From Onthophagus taurus (Eukaryota > Arthropoda > Insecta > Coleoptera > Scarabaeidae), in the NCBI RefSeq assembly GCF_036711975.1, contig NC_091968.1, positions 17,980,001 through 18,044,000 on the forward strand: a DNA stretch of 64,000 bases, read 5' to 3'. Every line of letters begins with the position of its first letter. Position 1 is the stretch's first letter. Under the pieces are notes generated by a model, which saw only the letters and a program-made list of their open reading frames with translations, ran no database searches and was not told the DNA's origin. The translations under genes were made by a program, and so were the position numbers. Of the stretch, positions 31,505 through 43,900 are shown piece by piece.

Positions 31505-33975
31505 TGATTACAGTTTTTGTACATATTCAAATGTAAAATGACATATCACGTTGAAATCCTTATGAATTAAGCTTTCGTTTAAGATATCACGCATCAAAAC
31601 ATCTCAATCCCTCCATATGATATAAACAAAATAGTTCAAGCTTGATGTTAAATATTAGAAACTCTATCAATTCACTCGATGAAAAATGTCGTGTACACTG
31701 CATTAAAGCAAGTTATATCACATTCAAATCCTTATTACTCAAACTTTCTTTTAAGATATAACACATGAAAATATCTCAATTTTTCTAGAAGAGACAAGAG
31801 ATTTACTCCAAGCCTAGTTTTCACCGATTGAAGCTGTTGTGAGTAACATAGTCTTACCAACGTTGAGTCTTCCAATATAAATCTTCACATTACATCGATT
31901 TCCTTATAAATTAAGCGTTCTTTTAAGACATTACACATTGATATATCTTGAATTTCCCAATACTTACAAAATGATATGCATTTATTACGCTTTCCTCATT
32001 TTTAGGTATAACCAAAACTTGGATTACAACCGTTCTACATATCCGAATGTAAAATGACATATCACGTTGAAATCCTTATGAATTAAGCTTTCGTTTAAGA
32101 TATCACGCATCAAAATATCTCAATCCCTCCATATGATATAAACAAAATAGTTCAAGCTTGTCCAAGCTTGATGTTAAATATTAGATACTCTATCAATTCA
32201 CTCGATGAAAAATGTTGCGTACACTTCATTAAAGCAAGTTATATCACATTCAAATCCTTATTATTCAAACTTTCTTTTAAGATATAACACATGAAAATAT
32301 CTCCATTTTTTTAGAAGAGACAAGAGATTTACTCCAAGCCTAGTTTTCACCGATTGAAACTGTTGTGAGTAACGCAGTCTTACCAACGTTGAGTCTTCCA
32401 ATATAAATCTTCATATTACATCGATTTCCTTATAAATTAAGCGTTCTTTTAAGACATTACACATTGATATATCTTGAATTTCCCAATACTTACAAAATGA
32501 TATGCATTTATTACGCTTTCCTCATTTTTTGGTATAACCAAATCTTTGATTACAACCGTTCTACATATCCGAATGTAAAATGACATATCACGTTGAAATC
32601 CTTATGAATTAAGCTTTCGTTTAAGATATCACGCATCAAAATATCTCAATCCCTCCATATGATATAAACAAAATAGTTCAAGCTTGTCCAAGCTTGATGT
32701 TAAATATTAGAAACTCTATCAATTCACTCGATGAAAAATGTTGTGTACACTGCATTAAAGCAAGTTATATCACATTCAAATCCTTATTATTCAAACTTTC
32801 TTTTAAGATATAACACATGAAGATATCTCAATTTTTCTAGAAGAGACAACAGATTTACTCCAAGCCTAGTTTTCACCGATTGAAGCTGTTGTGAGTAACG
32901 TAGTCTTACCAACGTTAAGTCTTCCAATATAAATCTTCACATTACATCGATTTCCTTATAAATTAAGCGTTCTTTTAAGACATTACACATTGATATATCT
33001 TGAATTTCCCAATACTTACAAAATGATATGCATTTATTACGCTTTCCTCATTTTTAGCTGTTATGAAAACTTTGATTACAACCGCTCTACATATCCGAAT
33101 GTAAAATGACATATCACGTTGAAATCCTTATGAATTAAGCTTTCGTTTAAGATATCACTCATCAAAATATCTCAATCCCTCCATATGATATAAACAAAAT
33201 AGTTCAAGCTTGTTCAAGCTTGATGTTAAATGTTAGAAACTCTATTAATTTACTCGATGAAAAATGTTGTGTAAACTGCATTAAAGCAAGTTACATCACA
33301 TTCAAATACTTATTATTCAAACTTTCTTTTAAGATATAACACATGAAAATATCTCAATTTTTCTAGAAGAGACAAGAAATTTACTCCAAGCCTAGTTTTC
33401 ACCGATTGAAGCTGTTGTGACTAACGTAGTCTTACCAACGTTGAGTCTTCCAATATAAATCTTCACATTACATCGATTTCCTTATAAATTAAGCGTTCTT
33501 TTAAGACATTACACATTGATATATCTTGAATTTCCCAATACAACCGTTCTACACATCCGAATGTAAAATGACATATCACGTTGAAATCCTTGTGAATTAA
33601 GCTTTCGTTTAAGATATCACGCATCAAAATATCTCAATCCCTCCATATGATATAAACAAAATAGTTCAAGCTTGTCCAAGTTTGATGTTAAATATTAGAA
33701 ACTCTATCAATTCACTCGATGAAAAATGTCGTGTACACTGCATTAAAACAAGTTATATCACATTCAAATCCTTATTATTCAAACTTTCTTTTAAGATATA
33801 ACACATGAAAATATCTCAATTTTTTTAGAAGAAACAAGAGATTTACTCCAAGCCTTGTTTTCACCGATTGAAGCTGTTGTGAGTAACGTAGTCTTACCAA
33901 CGTTGTATCTTCCAATATAAATCTTCACATTACATCGAATTCCTTATTTATTAACCCTTCTTTTAAGATATTACA
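31505..33975. repeat. Higher-order satellite: three diverged 172-bp monomers per unit, about 5 units
   Basis: Three related monomers (A with ATATCACGTTGAAATCCTTA, B with ATATCACATTCAAATCCTTA, C with ACATCGATTTCCTTATAAAT) alternate A-B-C. The same base of the shared TCC recurs at 31559, 31731, 31903 and 32075, exactly 172 bp apart. Whole units repeat at 31541, 32057, 32583, 33109 and 33571. The first interval is 516 bp. The next two are 526 bp because of a 10-bp duplication beside AAGCTTG. The last is shortened by a deletion of about 64 bp in monomer C. Units are far more alike than the three monomers are to each other, the definition of a higher-order repeat. Confidence 0.92.
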
Positions 33976-34756
33976 CTTTCTTCCAGAAGAATGATCTAGA
34001 GAATGTTGAAAAATTAGCAAGAGAATGAAACGAGGAAAATGAGACTTTACAAACATGGGGAGCTTGAAAGAGACTCTAGACAACAGAAAGGGATTAAGGA
34101 GAAAGAAAGAAGACTGGAAAAAGAAAATGAGACATTGCAAAATGAGGAAGAGCACAAGTATTCTGGTAATAGAAGAAATAGACTTAATAGAGATTGGAAA
34201 AAAAGGGGAGACTATAAAAAGAAGGGAGACCAGAAAAATCCTGGTAATAGAAGAAAGAAACTGTACAGAGACTGGAAAGTGAAGAAGAATACTTAGCAGA
34301 ATTCCGGAATATCATAAAGAAGTTTGTAATAGAATAAAGAGACTGGATAGACAAGAAAGAAACTGAGCGGAATACGGGAAGATTGGAAAAAGATTAATCG
34401 GACGAAGATTAATGGGCAGAAAGAAGGGAGACCAGAAAATTCTGACATTAAAAGAAAGGGCCTGAACAAAGATTGTAATTTGAAGATGGCAACTGGATAG
34501 AATGCCGTAAGACTGGAAAGAGACATGTAATAGAAGAAACAGACTGGAAAGAGGAAATGGGGACTTTGGAGAAAGAACGGAGATCAGAAAAATTCTAGTA
34601 ATAGAGGTAAGATAGTCTCTTTCTGCTATTACCAACATTTTTACAAAGACTGGATAAAGAAGATGAATAGTGGGCAGAATGCTGGAAGACTTCAAGAGGT
34701 TTGTAGTAGATGAAAGAGACTGGACAGAATGATAGAAGACTGGAAAGAGGCTTGTG
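33976..34756. repeat. Purine-rich interspersed repeat inserted in the satellite (copy R1)
   Basis: The plus strand is almost entirely purine, built on variants of GACTGGAAAGAG and AGAAGAAAGAAACTG. The left edge (CTTCCAGAAGAATGATCTAG) matches 38897 onward, so it belongs to the same family as the two copies in the VWD-gene intron. It interrupts a C monomer of the satellite, whose remainder continues at 34757. ORFs in it are low-complexity artefacts. Confidence 0.85.
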
Positions 34757-34793
34757 ATATATCGTGAGTTTCCCAATACTTACAAAATGATAT
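34757..34793. repeat. Remainder of the split satellite C monomer
   Basis: GATATATCGTGAGTTTCCCA and the following AATACTTACAAAATGATATG correspond to the part of monomer C missing at 33975. The purine-rich repeat therefore inserted into an existing monomer. Confidence 0.8.
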
Positions 34794-34957
34794 GCACCGT
34801 TATGATGGACTTCATCAGTCAACAGGAGCTAAGAAAAAGCTCTAAATTATTTTCAATGCCTATATTTTTATTGGAATAATATTTTAAAACTCATATAACT
34901 TTGTTTTTATTATCAATATTGAATACAATTATCAAATTAACTTTATTAATTTTATAT

Positions 34958-37900
34958 TTAATCATCATCGGTACACTTTATTGGTCCACACCCTTCAAAG
35001 CACATTCCATTCTCTTCACAACTCTGTTCAGTGCATATAACTTTACATGGATAATAATCTTTATCTAATGGGCAAGAATTAGCTACAAAATGAAAAGAGT
35101 GAAAATAATTTTGGATTGGTAAAAGAAATTATTTCTTACGACAAATTGAGTCACTTCTCCAATTAACCACAACTCCCACATCGTTGCATTCTTGGGCATA
35201 AGCACCGATAGATTGGCAATAATAATCACTTCTTTCCGATTCAGGTAAACTTAGTTGTGATTTAGCATCGATTATGCATCTATTAAAGTAATCATCAACT
35301 GGTTTTAAGAATCTGCATTCTCTGAAAATGTTGGTGTAAAGAATGTTGCATTGATGCTCTGGAAACATTCCATTAATAGGCTGAAATTAAATCCATTAAT
35401 TAGAATGTAAAGAAGGTTTAGAGAAAGTTACTGTTAATTCTGTTGATTTTCCGCAAGTTCTATCATTCGTGTTAAAATCAACAAACTCAGAGGGAGTTTC
35501 GATTCCAAGAATTTTTAAATCATTACTTGGATCGTTATCGTATTTTCCACATAAACCAAAATGCTCCTTTGATAACCACTCTTGAGAAAGGTGGATATGA
35601 ACCCATCCATCTCTATTCCAAACAATCCTAACATCAAAATCAAGCACATCAATGAAAGTTGAAAGACCCATATCGGTTATGTTTAATTGGGTTAAATTGG
35701 TGCTTGAAAAGAAATCGTTTTGAGTGAAGAAAACGTTCTCTGTGTGACCAGAATTTGATCTGAATAAAATGGATAAACGTTGGATGCAAGAACCAGATGG
35801 GCAACTACCGGCCATAATGGTAACTCTAATAACTCCGCTATCTTCAAAGTTATGCTCGAATATGGTGTATTCGCAAAACCCGGTGAAGGTGTAAAAGGTT
35901 TCGTCGAAACTTCGAACGTGGATGTTTCCCCAAACGCTACATTTTTCCCAATGATCCGATTGTGGGGAACATTCCCAATGGCCATAAACACAAACGCATC
36001 TTTCGTTTCTGTTGTTGATGATTGCATCATCTGGGTGGCTAATACCTTGATGGAGACATGGGCAATCTTCTGGTTTTACGCATTTATTTAGTTCTGTGTC
36101 CATGATGTATCCCTGCATACATTCGCAACCAGATTGGCAACCATCAAAGTTAGGGCGTTCATTTAAATGGATATTCTAAAAAATAAATCTTGTATTATAA
36201 TTAAAGCAAGATAATTAAAAATTAAATTTTACCCAACAATTTACTTCATTTATTCGTTTGCACCCTGAAAATACAAGAAAATCTTCGCGGTAACACTTAT
36301 TTTCAAAATCCTCAAGACTTGGATAATCGATTAAATCTTCATCAGTAGCTGGTGTAATCGTCCATAAAGCATTTTCGCAAACACTAATCACAAAAATTAA
36401 AAATATCTTTTGGTTATTAATTAAAAATTCTTACTGTTTGTTATTTTTATCATCGCTGGTTTCAATAAAAGTAAAATTAGCCGGATATCTCGTATTATCC
36501 AAAACACACGGGCACTCAGCTATTTGAATACATTGATCATTATTATCCAAAGTTTGCCCCGGTGGGCAATTACACCCGTCGATACATCGAGATGTACAAG
36601 TTGGATTAGCTGAAATATCATCGCAACCCCTCGTGCAAGAATTACCACAAATTTGGTATTTTTGTCCCGAAGGACATTGAATGCCGCATTCAGGGATTTC
36701 TTCACGCCAATCAATCAAAATTCCTCTAGCGGCGCACATCTCACCTTGTTGGGCATAAAAATCACAAAGACAACTTGGACTCTACAAAATATTTTTCTTA
36801 AAATAACAACTATTAAGTATATGATGATATTTACATCATCAGGGCACATACACCCATCGAAAACGCACTCTTCGTAAGACGACTCAACATCATCGGAACA
36901 TCCTTAAATTAATACTCATTTAGTTGTAAAAAATAATACAGATATAATTTAATTTACCTTCGAATAAGGGACTCTTTAAAACAGCACAATTTTTTTCTGA
37001 AATTGGTTTCATGGCAGGGTTAACATCACAAGGATGCGGGACGGGGTCTGTATTTACATTTTCAGAACCACAACTTCCCGGGACAACCCAAGAATGCCCG
37101 AATGTGTTTGCATCGTTGACGATTGTGCCATTTGGTAATGTAAAATCGTCTGATTGATCTTTGTTATATGTTCCAAAGAGACCCTAAAATTTCATTTTTT
37201 TTATAATAAATTATTAAAACATTGATTTTAAAATAGTTACATAAATATGACCCCTCATTGTTGTTGGAACGCTAACGGTGATTCTGTCATAGCCGCTCCA
37301 CGAGATGCCAACATGATTTCTTAATGTTACTATTAAGAATTAAACAAAATTAAGATTAATAATGTAAACAGAAATAATTTTATACCTTGTGTAAATTGAC
37401 TGCTTGGTCTGGATATTTGTATTCCGGAAACTGAGTGTGGGAGCCAACTGATTTGTTGATCGTTAATTCTGACAACGTGGTTTTGTTCTAATGAGATGAT
37501 ATTATTTTCTACCTCAATAATAACTCTGGCGCAATGTGATGGTAAAGCAGACTCATAATCTTTCTGAAAATAAATAAATTGTCTTTTGATTTATCATGGG
37601 ATTGTTAAGAAAGAAATGAAAGTTTAACGAGTCTTGAAATCGATTAAAGAGACTGGCGGAAAGAAGGAGGCTTCTAATACTAGAATTACCAGAAAAATCC
37701 TGGTAATAGAAGAAAGAAACTGTACAGAGACTGGAAAGTGAAGAAGAATACTTAGCAGAATTCGGGAAGACCATAAAGAGACGCTTGTAATAGAATAAAG
37801 AGACTGGATAGAGAAGAAAGAGACTGACCGGAATACGGGAAGATTGGAAAAAGATTAATCGGACGAAGATTAATCGGCAGAAAGAAGGGAGACCAAAAAA

Positions 37901-40900
37901 ATTCTGACATTAAAAGAAAGAGGCTGCACAGAGATTGTAATTTGAAGATGGCAACTGGACAGAATGCCGTAAGACTGGAAAGAGACATGTAATAGAAGAA
38001 ACAGACTGAACAGAGACTGGAAAGAGGAAATGGGGACTTTGGAGAAAGAGCGGAGATCAGAAAAATTCTAGTAATAGAGGTAAGATAGTCTATTTCTGCT
38101 ATTACCAACATTTTTACAAACATTGGATAAAGAAGATGAATAGTGGGCAGAATGAAGACTTTACGAGGTTTGTTATAGATGAAAGAGACTGGAGAGGGAA
38201 CAAAAAGATTGGACAGAATGATAGAAGACTGGAAAGAGGCTTGCGTTAAAAAAAAGAAACTGGATAGAAACCGGAAAGAGGATTGTATTAGAAGAAATAG
38301 ACTGAACAGAGGGAAAAGGAGACTTTGTAGCAAGAAGGAAAACCACAATAATCCTGAAACTAGAAGAAAGATATTGAACAGAGATAGGAGAGATAAGATG
38401 GAGACTGGCTAGAATGCCGTAAGGCTGGAAAAAGGTTTGTAAAAGAAGAAACAGACTGAACAGAGACTGGAAAGAGAAGAAACACTTTACAGAAAGAAAG
38501 GAGACCAGACAAATCCAAAATCCATCATTTTATTCTTGGCTTTCATTTAATATATCACCTGTTGCCTCTTTTGTTACATAACCAGTATAACGTATTCGTT
38601 TTCTATATTTTTATTCTTTACATTTTTGTTTTATCAACGCTTCCTTCACTATATGTATTCATATTACTCTTTTTTAAGTACTTCAATACTACTTTAATTT
38701 TTTTAATATCACTATTAGGCTGGAAAACTCAGAAGGAGATTTATAATAAAAGAATGAGACTAAACAGAGTCGGGAAATAGGAGGAGAGGACTTTTCAGAA
38801 AAAAAGGAAGCCAAAATATCCTAGTAATAAAAGAAAGACACTGAACGAAGATGCTGAAAGATTTTAAAGAAGTTTATACTAGAAGAAAATAGTCTCTTTC
38901 TTCCAGAAGAATGATCTAGAGAATGTTGAAAAATTGGCAAGAGAATGAAACGAGGAAAATGAGACTTTACAAACATGGGGAGCTTGAAAGAGACTCTAGA
39001 TAACAGAAAGGGATTAAGGAGAAAGAAAGAAGACTGGAAAAAGAAAATGCGATATTGCAAAAATGAGGAAGAGCACAAGTATTCTGGTAATAGAAAAAAG
39101 AAGCTGAATAGAGATTGGAAAAAAGTGGGGACTCTATAAAAAGAAGGGAGACCAGAAAAATCCTGGTAATAGAAGAAAGAAACTGTACAGAGACTGGAAA
39201 GTGAAGAAGAATACTTAGCAGAATTCCGGAATATCATAAAGAAGTTTATAATAGAATAAAGAGATTGGATAGACAAGAAAGAAACTGAGCGGAATACGGG
39301 AAGATTGGAAAAAGATTAATCGGACGAGGATTAATGGGCAGAAAGGAGGGAGACCAGAAAAATTCTAACATTAAAAGAAAGAGGCTGAACAGAGACTGTA
39401 ATTTGAAGATGGCAACTGGACAGAATGCCGTAAGACTAGAAAGAGACATGTAATAGAAGAAACAGACTGAACAGAGACTGGAAATAGGAAATGGGGACTT
39501 TGGAGAAAGAACGGAGATCAGAAAAATTCTAGTAATAGAGGTAAGATAGTCTATTTCTGTTATTACCAACATTTTTACAAAGACTGGATAAAGAAGATGA
39601 ATAGTGGGCAGAATGCTGGAAGACTTTACGAGGTTTGTAATAGATGAAAGAGACTGGACAGAATGATAGAAGACTGGAAAGAGGCTTGTGTTAAAAGAAA
39701 GAAACTGGATAGAAACCGGAAAGAGGAAAGGAATCGTTGCAGAAAGGAGGGAGGCCGGAAGAATTCTGGTAATAGAAGAAAAATACTGTACAAAGACTGG
39801 AGTGGGAAGAGAGAGACTGAATAAATGCTGGAAGACTGGAAAGAGGCTTATATTGGAAAAATTAGACTGAACAGAGAGAAAATGAGACTTTGTAGCAAGA
39901 AGGAAAGCCATAATAATTCTGAAATTAGAAGAAAGATATTGAACAGAGAGATAAGATGGAGACCGGCTAGAATGCCGTAAGGATGGAAAAAGGTTTGTAA
40001 AAGAAGAAACAGACGGAACACAGACTGGAAAGGGACGAAACATTTTGCAGCAAGAAAGGAGACCAGACAAATCCAAAATCCATCATTTTATTCTTGGCTT
40101 TCGTTTAATATATCACCTGTTGCCTCTTTTGTTACATAACCAGTAAAACGCCTTTATTTTCTATATTTTTATTCTTTACATTTTCGTTTCATCAGCGCTT
40201 CCTTCACTGTATGTATTCATATTACTCTTTGTGTACCGCTTTAGTATGCGTTGTTTATGTATCTAGGCTGTCTGCAGCACTTTTATATTACGAACGTTTA
40301 CGTGTTCTGACCTTTCGTATTTTCTCTTATAACCACTTGATCCTCTTTCTACACTTATTTGAGCTCTATATTTTATCGAGTCCAATTTCGTAAAGATTCT
40401 TAACCATCGCGTAAGTACTTCTAATCCTACTTTAATTTCTACTACTCACTATTGCATCTCCATAGTTAGTAGTTCATTTATCTTCATGTTGTCTTTTACT
40501 TCTCCTACAGACCTTGTCCGCTTTCTTGTGTGCTTCTTTATAGATTTCTTCCCTTAGGCATGTTTGTCGTTTCGTATATTATATATAAGCATCATCTCTT
40601 TGCGTTATGTTGTCTCTATATTCTTTGCCTCTATGATCTTTGTTGTTCTTTGTCTTTACATCTAATGGAGTATTAGTTGAATGTTCCGGATTACCAATGC
40701 TCCCCACAACTCTACTCAGGCTGATAACAATGCTAAGTGCTTGGACTAAATGACCTAGAAAATATTGTAAATACGTTACTTTGAGCCAGTACACGAAGGC
40801 TACCGAGAAGAATATAACTAAGATAACCCTCTGGATTTATACGTCCATAAGTCGACCAATGCCAACTTATGGTGGTCTAAATCTTCAAAATATATCGGAT

Positions 40901-43900
40901 AATGTGACTATATATACACCCATCATTATCTTCCCATTCCAACACATTATCTTATAACTAATTATAAGCCCGAAGTTCAAGCGATGTCATGAATACCGCT
41001 TCCCCCACTATCCGTGATAGGAGAAAAATTTTCTTTGAAGCTATATGAGTGATGGGCTCTGAGTGATGATATGAGTGAAGCTATATGAGGTCGCTTGTAG
41101 CCGAGACTGTACAATTACCAGCGCCCTGGTCATAAACAACCTTGACTAAATAAGAGCGGAAAATTTGTGACATTATCTAATTAAGGCGATGTCATTTGCG
41201 GCCGAAGCGCTACAATTGATATTATAACTATATATTATTGGATAAATACAAAATATTGCAGAATCTCGACTAGAAGCGATGTCCACTTAACTTTAAATGG
41301 AAATTGCACGACCATGACTGTTTAAGCCGAGGTCGTTTGCGACTGAGGTTTAGTAGTTGATACCACATCGGTATGGCATCGTACAACACATATTGCATTA
41401 ACTTCAGATGAAGAATGAATGATTTCATGTGGTTAAGCCGAGGTCGCGTGCGGTTAAGGCGTTACGCTTGATATTGAATTGAACAACAAAATTTGTCGCG
41501 CCTCGGTAGTAAATGAACCCGGCTCAACCACGCTTTGCTTGAAATTAAGCCGAAATAAGTTGAAAATTAAGTTGAAAATAGTTTTCGATGGGCAAATGAA
41601 CTCGCCTCAATCACGTTTTCTCTGAAACTATGTTGAGGTCGCTTACGACCGAGGTACACAGACAGGTTCGTCTATAACACAGAACATCAAATTCAAGCGA
41701 TAGAAAAAATATCTTCAGAATGCCCTCAAGCTATTGCTGATTATGAATTGATTGGAAAAGGCAGAGAAAACGCAAAGGTTGTTAGAAAGAGAGGATTAGG
41801 ACGACCTTCTGCTACAGCAAGATACCTTCTAAACGTCGGCGATCATCTGCCGGTAGAGGGAACTTCTCGTAGAAAATGCCATAGATGTTCGCTGCAGAAA
41901 AAAGAATTTCGAACGAAGACCTTGTGTACCATGTGCCATATACCGTTATGTAAAAATTGTTTCATTCCGTTCCATACATAATATTTCATTAGTTTGTAAG
42001 TAATATTGTGTTTTTGAATAAAGCTTTTGCAACTGTTAGGACAGTGATGGCGAACCTATGACACGTGTGTCAGAGGTGACACGCGAATTGATTTTGAATG
42101 ACATACCTCCATTGAGACAAGAAATTCCATAATTCAATTTATATTAATTAGTTAATTAGGTTTCATAGTTAGGTTAGCTAGTTTAGCAGATCAGAAAGTT
42201 ACATCTTTCGTGATTTTTTTATTTTACCAGCCGCCTAATGAAAATCAAAAAAATAAAAAAGATTGGATGATAACAAGTGCGGAAGTACCAGTAGCCGACC
42301 TTTCCAAGATATATGGACAGAGATGTACGGAATTGTCGACAGAAACAACAGAGCACTTTGAAACTACTCATTGTGAGCTCTTGAAGAAAACTATGAATTT
42401 CTATCAAATTCCATCGTTAAATTTGTAAAAAACTCTACCAATTTAGTATATTGTTTACTAAGAGTTTTGAAAATTTTTACACGTCTAGTTCAAAAGGTTC
42501 GCCATCACTGTCATCATTTCAAGTATGCAACCAATATCACAGTATAATTTAATAGTATATATATAATACGCGATTTGCGTATTGCAATACCAATACTGTG
42601 ATATTGGTTGCATACTTACAATGATGGCGTCGGGTACGATAATTAATTAACACTGTGTATGTCTAACACAGTGATGGCGAACCTTTTGAATTGGACGTGT
42701 CAAAATTTTGAAAACTCTTAGTAAACAATATGCTGCCGTGTAATATATAAAAATTTTAATAAGTATTTGGAATTTTCAGATAAAAAAAGATTTATTTTTT
42801 GCAGTATTTAACCCAAAGAATAACATCTCACAGTAATACGTTGAAGAATATATTGTTAATAACGCCATTGTTAGATTCTTTATGTTACTAAATGTTACTG
42901 TCAGATAATCTGTTCTAAGCATTCAAAATTTCTAGTTCGTAGTTGCACTCTTCTTCATTATTTAAACGATTCCGCTCCAAATTTTTAAGCTTCACGCTTA
43001 ACTCAACGAATATTTGAAATCATATATTGAAAATCATTTAAATCTAAAGTATTGTAAGTAACTACATCCGGATATTTAATAATTTTAATGTTCTCTTCCA
43101 GGCTTCTAAATTGGTTAAATCTTTCGCTGAACTGTTCAGATAATGAATTTATTATATTCTCGCTTATGGAGAGGTCGAGCAGTGATAAAATTAACAACTT
43201 ATGTTACATCAGACATTACATTATTCAGTTATGAAAATCCTGTTTTAGCACACAATACCTCCTGAAGGATAATGCAATAGAATGGTACAATAAGATCTCT
43301 AACAGTTTCCATAAACAATTTCACGAATCCCACATCTTTTCCAACCATATTTTGTGCCCCATCTGTTATGACATGACCGACACAATTTTAAAGATATTAA
43401 TGCTTAAGTCACTGAGCGTTTCTATAACAAGCTTACATACATATTTCGTTTTCTGATGTACTTATTGGCACTGATTCTAACTTTATCAACTCTTCTCTCA
43501 TAGTAAGGACATCAGAATATCTCGCAATAATGGTCAACCGAGCATTTGATGTGATGTTAATGGTTTTATCAAGAGAAATCGAAAAATAGTTAGAATTATT
43601 TAAGTCTTTTTTTTAGTTGATGTTGTACGTTTTTATTAAGATGTATTATTCTTTCTTTCTTTTCTATGGAATAAGCAACATAATAACTTGCTGATGCTAA
43701 ATTGGTAGAGCTTTTTACAAATTTAACGATATATCACAGTATAATTTAATAATATATAATACGCGATTTGCGTATTGCAATACCAATACTGTGATATTGG
43801 TTGCATACCAATGCCATCATTGCAAGATGGCGTCGTGTACGATAATTAATTAACACACTGTATATGTCCCAATTTAAAACACTGGTGGGACAATATGTGA

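Noticed and set aside
31505-33975. CRISPR-like array
   Set aside because: Units are long, fully homologous tandem monomers without short direct repeats and unique spacers, in a eukaryotic context.
31505-33975. Calling the higher-order satellite a centromere
   Set aside because: Five units next to genes are not evidence of centromere function; abundance and cenH3 data would be required.
34039-34296. Lys/Glu-rich 85-codon plus-strand ORF
   Set aside because: Low-complexity translation of the purine-rich repeat strand.
39246-40076. 276-codon minus-strand ORF, longest in its region
   Set aside because: It is the polypyrimidine strand of the purine-rich repeat; the product is low-complexity Ser/Leu/Phe text and similar frames appear in every repeat copy.
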